Under the pieces are notes generated by a model, which saw nothing but the letters and a program-made list of their open reading frames with translations, was not told the DNA's origin and searched no databases. A DNA stretch of 37,096 bases from a virus. The stretch covers positions 1-37,096 of IMG/VR virus record IMGVR_UViG_3300044982_000070, one strand, 5' to 3'. This document shows, piece by piece, positions 14,902 to 21,971 of this stretch (position 1 is its first letter; the number at the start of each line of letters is the position of its first letter). Made by a program: the position numbers and the translations under genes.

Positions 14902-15117
14902 ATGAGTAATAAAAATAAACACAATCCTGATTATTTAAAAAATACGACGGCAGATGTGATCAAACATGGTGATGGACGTGCTGTTCCCAATGACCAATGG
15001 GAGGTAAACAAAGATTTGACTCCAAAGGGAGAAAGTAATGGCTGGGGCGCATTCTTACCACGAGCAGGCAAAGATAGACCTACTCCACACACAAAAACAA
15101 ATGAGTGCGATCATTAA
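14902..15117 (+). CDS. Small unknown protein
   Basis: Encodes 71 polar residues (MSNKNKHNPDYLKNTTADVI) rich in Lys, Asn and Gly, probably flexible. TGAGGATCA precedes the start. Its last 80 bp overlap the next gene if that starts at 15038. Unrecognised. Confidence 0.5.
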   Translation: MSNKNKHNPDYLKNTTADVIKHGDGRAVPNDQWEVNKDLTPKGESNGWGAFLPRAGKDRPTPHTKTNECDH

Positions 15118-15439
15118 TACTTATTGCGACGAGAAAACCGGGCAATTGAGCTTTATGCCAATGAGATCAGGATTTGATAAAAGCACAAGGCTATGGAAAG
15201 AGTTTTTAGAGTTTCATAAGAATAATCCTCATATCTATGAGAATTATAAGCAAGAAATCCTATCGGCGATTAGTTCAGGGCGAGAGCTTTATTCCATTTC
15301 AATGATTACAGAGCATAATAGGTGGGACAAAAAGTTTCGAATTAGCAATAACCATCGAGCATATTATGCAAGACTATTTATTGAGGAGAATCCTCAATAC
15401 AAAGGATTTTTTAGACTAAGACCCATTAAAACAGAGTAA
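15038..15439 (+). CDS. Conserved-looking phage protein, function unknown
   Basis: Encodes 133 residues. The second half (FRISNNHRAYYARLFIEENP, then GFFRLR) together with LWKEFLEFHKNNPHIYENYK resembles a small family I recall from many phages and prophages, without assigned function. The alternating aromatic and basic residues suggest a DNA-binding helical domain. AAAGGGAG before 15038 supports this start. The ATG at 15101, with little overlap, is the alternative. Confidence 0.6.
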   Translation: MAGAHSYHEQAKIDLLHTQKQMSAIINTYCDEKTGQLSFMPMRSGFDKSTRLWKEFLEFHKNNPHIYENYKQEILSAISSGRELYSISMITEHNRWDKKFRISNNHRAYYARLFIEENPQYKGFFRLRPIKTE

Positions 15440-15441
15440 AT

Positions 15442-15804
15442 ATGACAGAAGTAAACTTTGATGGCGAATGCCATGCCCTTTCAGACGATTATTGCTATAT
15501 CGCAGCACAAGTAAACGAAGATGAACCATATATAGATAAAATAAAAGATAAGCAGTTATTAAAGTATTCAGAGTATTTAGTAAACTTTAATAAAGAAAGA
15601 GCTCTCGAATTACTAGCAGGATTTTTAAGAGTTGAATGCTCACGTGGATTCACTTCAGAAGATTATCAGTTCATTTTTCGCTCCCCTTTTCTCGTCAATG
15701 CTCTGGCTGAGTATGGAACACTAGTTCTTAAATTCAAACGCTCTAAAGAAGACAACCTGGAAAATAAGAATGAAATTAAAAAAAGTCAGTCGCGATGTGG
15801 TTAA
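15442..15804 (+). CDS. Unknown protein
   Basis: Encodes 120 residues, acidic N-terminal half, helical centre (KERALELLAGFLRVECSRGF). The basic C-terminal end (KKSQSRCG) overlaps the next gene by 35 bp. Unrecognised. It sits in the small-gene string between portal and scaffold. Confidence 0.55.
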   Translation: MTEVNFDGECHALSDDYCYIAAQVNEDEPYIDKIKDKQLLKYSEYLVNFNKERALELLAGFLRVECSRGFTSEDYQFIFRSPFLVNALAEYGTLVLKFKRSKEDNLENKNEIKKSQSRCG

Positions 15805-16045
15805 TAATGAAAAAACGGGCAAGCCAAGAAAGTTTTCTTATAAAGATGTAGAGTTTGATGAAAACAAATGGGCTGATGCAAAAAAATTCTTGCCTGCTGA
15901 CTTTGAATTAATGTTTTTAAAGACTAAAAGTAAAACATATATTGGATGGGTTAACGGATTAGAGTGGGATGGGTTGAATGTGCCAAATAATATCGAAGTA
16001 CTATATTGGAAAAGGAAGGATGCATGTTTGAAAGAAGAACTGTGA
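15770..16045 (+). CDS. Unknown small protein
   Basis: Encodes 91 residues (MKLKKVSRDVVNNEKTGKPR) with an aromatic, beta-rich end (TYIGWVNGLEWDGL). No ribosome site stands out, so coupling to the previous gene is likely. It overlaps the next gene by 22 bp. Unrecognised. Confidence 0.5.
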   Translation: MKLKKVSRDVVNNEKTGKPRKFSYKDVEFDENKWADAKKFLPADFELMFLKTKSKTYIGWVNGLEWDGLNVPNNIEVLYWKRKDACLKEEL

Positions 16046-16359
16046 TCGACAACTCACGCGAAGTGGAAGGGCTGAGGGAAAAGCATTATTCCATTGAGTT
16101 AACAGATAAGGAACATATGGAGAGGCTAGAGGCCGCTAAATTTGTTTATAAGCCACCTTCTAAGGAAGGTGAAATGAATCCGGCACAGAAAGATAAATTT
16201 GAGAAAGTGCGTAAAATTACCAAAGATATGAAAACCATCAATTTGAAAGAGAGCAATAAAAATGTCAAAAAAAAGAACAAAAATATTAAGAAAGCAATTG
16301 TTAAAAATAATTCCAAATCCGACTCCCCAGCAATGGCGCAGGTACAAGAAAAATTATAA
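16024..16359 (+). CDS. Unknown protein with Lys/Asn-rich tail
   Basis: Encodes 111 residues, MFERRTVIDNSREVEGLREK, ending in a Lys/Asn-rich basic tail (NVKKKNKNIKKAIVKNNSK) that is probably disordered. AAGGAAGGA just upstream of 16024 favours this ATG over 16006. Possibly a nucleic-acid-binding head protein, by composition only. Confidence 0.5.
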   Translation: MFERRTVIDNSREVEGLREKHYSIELTDKEHMERLEAAKFVYKPPSKEGEMNPAQKDKFEKVRKITKDMKTINLKESNKNVKKKNKNIKKAIVKNNSKSDSPAMAQVQEKL

Positions 16360-16374
16360 TGAGGATTTGTTCTC

Positions 16375-16581
16375 ATGAGGGATACCAATAAGGAAGATGT
16401 ATACGTAGCTCTCCGGAGCTTCTTAACCTACATAGAGGAAATGTCTCCCGAAGATTTTAAGATCTTTCTTGAAGGAAGACCTGTTTTGGGTGCCATGCTT
16501 CTCCCACGATTCCATTTAATGTCGTGTGAACCGGCAGACCTGCATAGAGCAATAACAAGATTGGAGTTCAGAATATCATGA
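16375..16581 (+). CDS. Small helical protein
   Basis: Encodes 68 residues, MRDTNKEDVYVALRSFLTYI, two amphipathic helices separated by a Pro-containing loop. ATGA overlap with the next gene. Unrecognised. Confidence 0.5.
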   Translation: MRDTNKEDVYVALRSFLTYIEEMSPEDFKIFLEGRPVLGAMLLPRFHLMSCEPADLHRAITRLEFRIS

Positions 16582-17249
16582 TTCAGACTAAAGAAACAGC
16601 AGGAGTAATATCAAACAAACTAGCAAAAGACAAGACTAAATATGATGCTCGTGAAGTCGGACATGCAATGTCAGATGACATTATGCCGTTTTTGCGACAG
16701 TGCATCGAAAATCATAAGAGCATTATAAATGAGAATGAATTCTGCATTATCATGCTTTTGGCTAAAGATCCCTTACTTGCCAACATTATTCGTCGAAAGT
16801 TCTATGCCTGGCCTTATTTACCGAAGCCCAGACCAAATCAGGCTGTATTTCTTTACAATAAAGGATTGGATAGAATAACGAATCGTTTATGGGTTCTTCC
16901 TAGCGATGCTGTAATGGCTGAATTACATAGTTTATCCCACGTTGACAAGCGATATCAGACAATGAAAGCTTGGTCAGATGCTTTTTATAAAGGATGGAAA
17001 TTTGTGCGAACACCTGGCGCATCAGAACCTGGAAAATTCGTTAACATAGATCCTTTTCACTTTTGGAAATTTGTACGAAATGATCAGCAAATTGACATGC
17101 TTTCCGAACATGAATACTTTTTACAACATAGAGAAGAATTGATCCAAGCAGGTTGTCAAGTGCCTGATGCGAGTGACTCCGAGCCCTTTGACTTTAGTAA
17201 AGTCCACATCAAAAAGGTCGTAGATTCTGATCAGTCCGTGCTCGAGTAA
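16578..17249 (+). CDS. Unknown head-region protein
   Basis: Encodes 223 residues. The centre (RRKFYAWPYLPKPRPNQAVF and LYNKGLDRITNRLWVLPSD) is rich in aromatics and looks globular, and the end is polar. It sits before the scaffold gene, where head-assembly or protease functions are common, but no Ser-His-Asp protease motif is apparent. Its last 129 bp overlap, on the opposite strand, the alpha-CTD-like gene. Confidence 0.6.
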   Translation: MIQTKETAGVISNKLAKDKTKYDAREVGHAMSDDIMPFLRQCIENHKSIINENEFCIIMLLAKDPLLANIIRRKFYAWPYLPKPRPNQAVFLYNKGLDRITNRLWVLPSDAVMAELHSLSHVDKRYQTMKAWSDAFYKGWKFVRTPGASEPGKFVNIDPFHFWKFVRNDQQIDMLSEHEYFLQHREELIQAGCQVPDASDSEPFDFSKVHIKKVVDSDQSVLE

Positions 17250-17456
17250 TGCTTTTTCAATAGAAGTCGGCAGGCATAGAATTTCTATAGGTGCGTCAGT
17301 CGCCATATAATTCAAAGTAGTTTTATAATCTTGAAATTTTTGAAAAAGCTCTTCCCTTAGTTTCTCAATCATTTTTTCATGTTCATGTTGTCTTAAATCA
17401 TTTTCTTTGCTCTTTTCAATTTTTTTCTTTACATTAGATTTTGATGCATTAAACAT
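17121..17456 (-). CDS. Small protein with RNA-polymerase alpha-CTD-like domain
   Basis: Encodes 111 residues. Residues 1-50 are a Lys/Glu coiled coil. Residues 55-108 follow the alpha-subunit C-terminal domain pattern: IEILCLPTSIEKALLEHGL, IRIYDLFDVDFTKVKGLG, VTRIRHLTTCLDQF. That fold (helix-hairpin-helix-like) contacts UP-element DNA and activators. It lacks the rest of RpoA. It reads convergently into the + strand gene ending 17249. The ATG lies 15 bp from the scaffold start, with GGAG on the minus strand at 17460-17463. It may be a transcription modulator. Fold recognised by pattern only. Confidence 0.6.
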   Translation of the reverse strand: MFNASKSNVKKKIEKSKENDLRQHEHEKMIEKLREELFQKFQDYKTTLNYMATDAPIEILCLPTSIEKALLEHGLIRIYDLFDVDFTKVKGLGVTRIRHLTTCLDQFFSML

Positions 17457-17470
17457 ATAGGAGACTCCTT

Positions 17471-18223
17471 ATGACAGTTATTGCCCCAGAAAATAGTCAA
17501 GAAGATACTTTAAAACAAGTGCAAATTGACCCAAGTGTTGACCCAAATTTGACCCAACAATCGCAAGACAAACAAAACGATGAAAACTTTAAAGCTTTCC
17601 GGGAAGGAAGAAAAAAAGACAGACTCGAAAGAGAAGCAGCAGAAAAACGAGCAGCAGAAAAAGAAGCTGAGGCTGCGGCTCTTAAGGCAGCGTTGGAAGC
17701 TACTTTCTCGGCTAAATCTATTACCCCATCAGCATATCAGCAGCACCAATATGTGGAACTTACAGAAGAAAATGAAGATCAAAAGATCGAGAAAAAAGTC
17801 AATGCAATCATTGCTCAACGAGAGGCAATTGCTGAAAGAACTCGAATGGAAAGAGAGATGCAAGAGTATCCTACTCGTTTAGCACGTGACTTGCCTGATT
17901 TCCATCATGTTATTTCACAAGAGAACCGAGACTATTTAGACTATCATTATCCAGAAATTGCACGACCTTTAGGACGTTTACAAGATGGGTATGACAAATG
18001 GCATGATATCTATCACGCTATCAAAAAATTAGTTCCTAATAACACCACAGCAAAAAAAGAACTCGCTAAAGCAGATATCAACCAAAATAAACCTAGATCT
18101 ATTTCTTCTCCTACCTTAGCACAGCCATCACCGCCAACATCTGCTCATATTCTTTCGGAAGAAAGAAAAGCAGCTAATTGGGCAAGAATGCAGGCATCAT
18201 TGAAAGGAGTTGGCAATGGATAA
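17471..18223 (+). CDS. Putative scaffolding protein
   Basis: Encodes 250 residues, directly upstream of the capsid operon. Composition is that of a scaffold: acidic/Gln-rich start, a long Ala/Glu/Lys coiled coil (EREAAEKRAAEKEAEAAALK), then a helical region with DLPDFHHVISQENRDYLDYH and a basic C-terminal helix (EERKAANWARMQASLK), the part that in P22-like scaffolds binds coat protein. AGGAG lies upstream. It would guide procapsid assembly and leave before maturation. Confidence 0.7.
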   Translation: MTVIAPENSQEDTLKQVQIDPSVDPNLTQQSQDKQNDENFKAFREGRKKDRLEREAAEKRAAEKEAEAAALKAALEATFSAKSITPSAYQQHQYVELTEENEDQKIEKKVNAIIAQREAIAERTRMEREMQEYPTRLARDLPDFHHVISQENRDYLDYHYPEIARPLGRLQDGYDKWHDIYHAIKKLVPNNTTAKKELAKADINQNKPRSISSPTLAQPSPPTSAHILSEERKAANWARMQASLKGVGNG

Positions 18224-18413
18224 TGAAAAAATGGCTTATGAATTTGAGTTCTTAAGGGAAAAAATCAAACAAATTTCCCGATTATTAATTAACCATAACA
18301 CCGGAGATTTAATAGAGGCAGCTTTTATGGCCGGTTGTTTGCATTCGATATGTCATCAACATTGGGATGATTTTTATAAAAAGCACAAGGAATCCCAGAA
18401 TGTGGATGCCTAG
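18216..18413 (+). CDS. Small unknown protein
   Basis: Encodes 65 residues (MDNEKMAYEFEFLREKIKQI), helical, with His/Cys near the end (CLHSICHQHW). AAAGGAG lies 7-8 bp upstream, inside the scaffold gene. It overlaps neighbours by 8 and 14 bp. Unrecognised. Confidence 0.5.
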   Translation: MDNEKMAYEFEFLREKIKQISRLLINHNTGDLIEAAFMAGCLHSICHQHWDDFYKKHKESQNVDA

Positions 18414-18690
18414 AGGAACCTTAGTCCCTTATGGTTTGCGGGATATAGTAGATAAGTTCTTACCTGAAGATGAAGTGGAAGAGTTCGCAGCGTGGGCTTT
18501 TGGTGAAAATTACGGAGATTTTCTCGAAATAATAGACTTTGCCCAAGCGTGGAATCAACTTCATGAAGAGTTGTTTTATATCGACGTCTCCACATCTATA
18601 GTCGATGACGTTTACAAAATGACAACTTATTTTAAAAAAGGAAATACGGATGGACAATGCGGAACTCGAGAGCATAAAGTAGATATTTGA
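18400..18690 (+). CDS. Small unknown protein
   Basis: Encodes 96 residues (MWMPRGTLVPYGLRDIVDKF), acidic and aromatic, probably globular helical. AAGGAA 8 bp upstream selects this ATG over 18367. Unrecognised. It lies between scaffold and capsid genes. Confidence 0.5.
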   Translation: MWMPRGTLVPYGLRDIVDKFLPEDEVEEFAAWAFGENYGDFLEIIDFAQAWNQLHEELFYIDVSTSIVDDVYKMTTYFKKGNTDGQCGTREHKVDI

Positions 18691-18709
18691 GGCTTACAAA
18701 AAGTCCACA

Positions 18710-18856
18710 ATGATCATTTGTGGCAGTCCTGACCAATATCAATATCATCAAAACCAACTTATTAAAAAAATAGCTGAGCATATTTTGGTAAAATTTTACA
18801 AATGGGCGCAACAGCAATATAACGAAAAACAACTTGAGAAACACAAAGGCATATAA
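18710..18856 (+). CDS. Possible micro-protein
   Basis: Encodes 48 residues (MIICGSPDQYQYHQNQLIKK) with an amphipathic helix near IAEHILVKFYKWAQQQY. No ribosome site is close, so support is only a coherent frame and composition. It fills the space before the capsid promoter. Confidence 0.3.
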   Translation: MIICGSPDQYQYHQNQLIKKIAEHILVKFYKWAQQQYNEKQLEKHKGI

Positions 18857-18894
18857 AAGCGATTATCGAATTGATTTGTAATTAAAAAAAATAT

Positions 18895-18974
18895 TTGATA
18901 AAGTGAAGAAAGCGATATATGGTCGGCCTCGCTAGCCGACTCCCTGGCTGAATGCACGCCTCGCCAACGTAAGA
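18895..18974 (+). promoter_or_regulatory. Capsid promoter and structured leader
   Basis: TTGATA (18895-18900), 17 bp, TATGGT (18918-18923). GTCGGC-7-GCCGAC (18922-18940) is a perfect 6-bp inverted repeat. CCCTGGCTG, TCGCC and CGTAAGA follow. The same series of blocks, with the same spacing from TTGATA to ATG, stands before the gene at 30095. The inverted repeat overlaps the predicted start point, so it may act as a DNA operator as well as RNA structure. A further gtttc/gaaac hairpin lies at 18983-19001. Confidence 0.6.
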
Positions 18975-19026
18975 CTGAATAGGTTTCGTCAACCGAGAAA
19001 CAATTTCACTTACACGAGGAAAAATT

Positions 19027-19995
19027 ATGTCATTCTCTACAGGGATTACAGGCATTCAGAACATGGCTCCGGAATTGCCCGTCCAAGCTTCTGAAGACCT
19101 ACTTTCCACTCCAATGTTTAATTTGATTCACTCTTTTGGCGTTGATTTACACCATGCTGAAAGCTATGTGGGTAAAACAACTCGTATGTCTCGTTTCGAG
19201 CGTCTTTCTACTGAAGGCGGTCAACTTGATGGCTCAGGCATTGACCCAGCGTCAGAAGTTCCAGTTCGTACCGATATTGACGCTACTATGGAAATCTACG
19301 CTAAATCAATAGTAACTAACGAACAAGTAGTATTATGGGAGAATAGCAAAACATTAACTAAGTTTACAGCTTTACTTGGCCAATGGTTAAGGGAGAAGGA
19401 AGATTTATTAATGAGGGATTTATTCTCTAGTTCAGTTAGTTATCTAAACGCCACTGGGGGCCTAAACGCGGACCAGCCGTCAAATATTTCTTTGAACGAT
19501 GTAAACAACATAGAAAATATTTTACTTGGCAATGATGCTCGCTCGATGCTCACCAACTTGGAGGCCACCCTAAAATTCGCGACTGGTGGAGTTCGAGATG
19601 CTTTTATTGCACTTGCAAATACTAATTTGGCTGCTGATCTTCAAAAAGTCCAAGGCGTGCTTCTAAAATCAGCATATCCGACACAAGAAGGCATTAGGCC
19701 AGAAGAGTATTGCTCCATTTCAAGATTCCGTTTCTTTGTTAGCTCTAAGGCTGCAAGAACTCCTGGGATCTCACTAAAAGGAAATACTATCTATACCATC
19801 CCAATGTACGGCTTAGAATCTGCTGCGAAAATCGAGCAGAATAACTTCACAGCAGTCATAGGATATCGTCCTCCATGGGTAGTTTCTTCTGTAGCTCAGA
19901 ACAGCCAGTTATATGCCAAGTTTGCGATTGCAAGAGCTATCACAAATCAAAACTGGATCTCTGGTTTGAACGTAACAACATTCCAACCTTCATAG
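19027..19995 (+). CDS. Major capsid protein (N4-gp56-like)
   Basis: Encodes 322 residues. Features typical of N4-gp56-type coat proteins: FGVDLHHAESYVGKTTRMSR near the N-terminus, LSTEGGQLDGSG with the acidic repeat after it, an IYAKSIVTNEQVVLWEN spine-helix region, and a C-terminal domain (YGLESAAKIEQNNFTAVIGY). It forms the HK97-fold icosahedral shell. It has its own promoter-leader and is first in the structural operon. Family call by pattern and position. Confidence 0.8.
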   Translation: MSFSTGITGIQNMAPELPVQASEDLLSTPMFNLIHSFGVDLHHAESYVGKTTRMSRFERLSTEGGQLDGSGIDPASEVPVRTDIDATMEIYAKSIVTNEQVVLWENSKTLTKFTALLGQWLREKEDLLMRDLFSSSVSYLNATGGLNADQPSNISLNDVNNIENILLGNDARSMLTNLEATLKFATGGVRDAFIALANTNLAADLQKVQGVLLKSAYPTQEGIRPEEYCSISRFRFFVSSKAARTPGISLKGNTIYTIPMYGLESAAKIEQNNFTAVIGYRPPWVVSSVAQNSQLYAKFAIARAITNQNWISGLNVTTFQPS

Positions 19996-20004
19996 GAGGA
20001 TCCC

Positions 20005-21042
20005 ATGGCTTTTACTATTGTTACACAAGGTACTTTTAAGCAGCCGTCAACTGCTGTTAACCAAATTATACCACTTCCAAGTGGTGCTGATTATTTTGTC
20101 ACGACTAACCTAACAAAAATGGCTCTTGCTTCAACAACAGGTTGTGTGAGGGGCGAATGGTATGGGGGTGGTTTAACTGCTAATAATGATGGTCTTAAAT
20201 GGTCGAAATCCTCCGGAGATGCGATTTCTATTGAATCGTTTGCTAATGGGAGTGCAAATGGCTTTACATATGTAACCGGTTTTCCGCCTCCTCAAGCTGC
20301 TTTAACCGGCACTACCATTACTAATGCTAATCCCGCTGTTGCTTCTGTAACAAACACTTATTCTGAGGGGGATACGGTTGTTATTTATAATGCAGTCGGA
20401 ATGCAGCAAATCAGTGGAATGACATTTACAATCTCTAGCGTTTCAGGGTCAGGATTTACCCTCTTAGGCTTAAATGCGTCAGGTTTCTCTGCAGGAGCGA
20501 CATCATTTCAGGTTCGAAGAGTTAATCAATTCACACCAGTTGAACCTAGCTTCCTGTTTGTTACTGCTGTTACTCAGGCTGTTCAAGCTCAAGTAACAGT
20601 TTCTCAAGCAAACAGTGTTTATTTAGGACAAAAATTTGAATTTACCGTGCCAGCATCTTTTGGAATGGTTCAATTAAATAACTTCTACCAGCCTCAAAAC
20701 TTGCCTGTTGTTGTTACTTCAATCGTGGATGCTTATAACTTCACGATCAACCTTAATACAACAAACTATACGGCATTTGCATTTCCAGCAAGTAGTGGAT
20801 CTCCTACGACTCAACTATTTGCAACGATTGCCCCAGCCGGTCAATCTACTCAATTTAATCCCATCACAGGAGTTCAAACTGGGTACAATTTTAATCAGAT
20901 TCCATTCCATACAGGAATTTTCATCCCATATATGTATTTGCCAACAGGAGTAAATTCTCCCGCTGGACAGGCGAATGAAACGATTGTATGGCAAGCCTAC
21001 AAAATGGAAACAGGAACGATCAACGCACCTGTTCCTAGCTAA
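20005..21042 (+). CDS. Beta-rich capsid-associated protein with two FCCH-like modules
   Basis: Encodes 345 residues in the position of a head-decoration protein. Residues about 117-170 (EGDTVVIYNAVGMQQISG, FTISSVSGSGFTLLGL) form a module of the type often annotated in phages as ubiquitin-activating E1 FCCH-like. A second diverged copy lies at about 208-265, with VTSIVDAYNFTINL. The C-terminal half resembles the separate protein at 21127, suggesting duplication. AGGAG lies upstream, and a terminator pair follows at 21046-21114. Confidence 0.6.
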   Translation: MAFTIVTQGTFKQPSTAVNQIIPLPSGADYFVTTNLTKMALASTTGCVRGEWYGGGLTANNDGLKWSKSSGDAISIESFANGSANGFTYVTGFPPPQAALTGTTITNANPAVASVTNTYSEGDTVVIYNAVGMQQISGMTFTISSVSGSGFTLLGLNASGFSAGATSFQVRRVNQFTPVEPSFLFVTAVTQAVQAQVTVSQANSVYLGQKFEFTVPASFGMVQLNNFYQPQNLPVVVTSIVDAYNFTINLNTTNYTAFAFPASSGSPTTQLFATIAPAGQSTQFNPITGVQTGYNFNQIPFHTGIFIPYMYLPTGVNSPAGQANETIVWQAYKMETGTINAPVPS

Positions 21043-21045
21043 TGC

Positions 21046-21080
21046 TAGAATCATTTTTCTGACGTCGGGAAAATGATCTA
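21046..21080 (+). other. Stem-loop before the terminator
   Basis: TAGA-A-TCATTTT-T-C pairs with GAAAATGATCTA, a 12-bp arm with two bulged bases, loop TGACGTCGG. It stands between the stop at 21042 and the perfect terminator 6 bp beyond it. It may protect the capsid mRNA end. Confidence 0.45.
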
Positions 21081-21085
21081 CAAAC

Positions 21086-21117
21086 GAGTAGGGACGATGT
21101 GTCCCTACTCTTTTATT
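21086..21117 (+). terminator. Strong rho-independent terminator after capsid genes
   Basis: GAGTAGGGAC and GTCCCTACTC form a perfect 10-bp stem with a 5-base loop (GATGT) followed by TTTTATT. It ends the capsid plus decoration transcription unit. A downstream gene starts 10 bp later, so read-through must supply the tail genes unless another promoter exists. Confidence 0.88.
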
Positions 21118-21126
21118 AAGGAAACG

Positions 21127-21516
21127 ATGGCTAATAACTATTTACCGCCAGTGATTCAAATACCAAGCTCTTTGCTGATCACAGCGATCACGCAATCTAC
21201 CCCTATGATTATTACTGTACAAATAGGCAATCCAACTACAGAAGCAAATACTTATATCCCTGGCATGAATGTCAAGTTATTAGTTCCAATAACATATGGA
21301 ATGTATCAGGCTAATGGACTTATAGGAACTATTCTATCTATTGACGGATCAAATTTTACACTATCTCTTGATTCTAGCGGATTTGATGCTTTTGTTATTC
21401 CCTCTGGAAATGTCGAACAGCCAGCTTCTATCGCTCCAGCAGGTTCAAAAAATTTAGAATATAATAATCAAACGGATCAAGTTCCGTTCCAATCACTAAA
21501 CAACATAGGAAATTAA
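21127..21516 (+). CDS. Short paralog of the capsid-associated protein
   Basis: Encodes 129 residues. It resembles the C-terminal half of the protein at 20005: ITAITQ versus VTAVTQ, TYGMYQANG versus SFGMVQLNN, LSIDGSNFTLSLDSSGF versus TSIVDAYNFTINL, ASIAPAGS versus ATIAPAGQ. It therefore carries one FCCH-like module (residues about 47-96). AAGGAAACG before 21127 selects this ATG, since the longer frame from 21073 would run through the terminator. Probably a head or tail accessory protein. Confidence 0.6.
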   Translation: MANNYLPPVIQIPSSLLITAITQSTPMIITVQIGNPTTEANTYIPGMNVKLLVPITYGMYQANGLIGTILSIDGSNFTLSLDSSGFDAFVIPSGNVEQPASIAPAGSKNLEYNNQTDQVPFQSLNNIGN

Positions 21517-21518
21517 CA

Positions 21519-21956
21519 ATGAACAAAAAACAGATAACTCTATGCACCGCAGGCGGTGAAATGCACGGTCTAATCAACACTTTAACGAATTGTGTCCCGT
21601 TTGATGAGTTTAAACATTTCAAACCAGAACACAAAAAAGAGATGGAAGCCCAGAAGAAAGAAAACGCAAAAGTAGTAAAAGCCGAGTATCTCAATTCGAG
21701 AGGCAAACATGAGCGTCTAACAAAACCTTTTTGCCTCGGATCTGGAGAGCCAATTGAAATTTGGCATTTTATTCCTGGAAAAACATACGAAGTGCCTTTA
21801 GGTCTTGTCAAAGAGGTAAATGATAAAAATAAAGTTATTCCAAAAAGAAGTGGCCTCGTAAGTGTGGACGGTGAAAATGTTCAGCGCACTGGAGCACCTA
21901 TTGAAGATGATCAAGAGGGAGAATGGCTTCACAAATTTGTTGCAGCAGGGTTTTAA
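21519..21956 (+). CDS. Unknown structural-region protein
   Basis: Encodes 145 residues (MNKKQITLCTAGGEMHGLIN), basic helical centre, then a beta-rich part (GKTYEVPLGLVKEVNDKNKV). It lies between the decoration-like and gp4-like genes, where small connector or head-completion proteins usually occur. No recognised family. Confidence 0.55.
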   Translation: MNKKQITLCTAGGEMHGLINTLTNCVPFDEFKHFKPEHKKEMEAQKKENAKVVKAEYLNSRGKHERLTKPFCLGSGEPIEIWHFIPGKTYEVPLGLVKEVNDKNKVIPKRSGLVSVDGENVQRTGAPIEDDQEGEWLHKFVAAGF

Positions 21957-21971
21957 TTAAAGAGGTAATAA

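Noticed and set aside
18632-18844. Minus-strand hydrophobic frame before the capsid gene
   Set aside because: Very Leu/Phe-rich, as expected opposite A-rich coding sequence, and no ribosome site. Kept out of the list.
18915-18975. tRNA or small RNA gene in the G+C-rich leader
   Set aside because: No tRNA-like arms or TTC loop. Homology to the fibre leader favours a shared regulatory leader.
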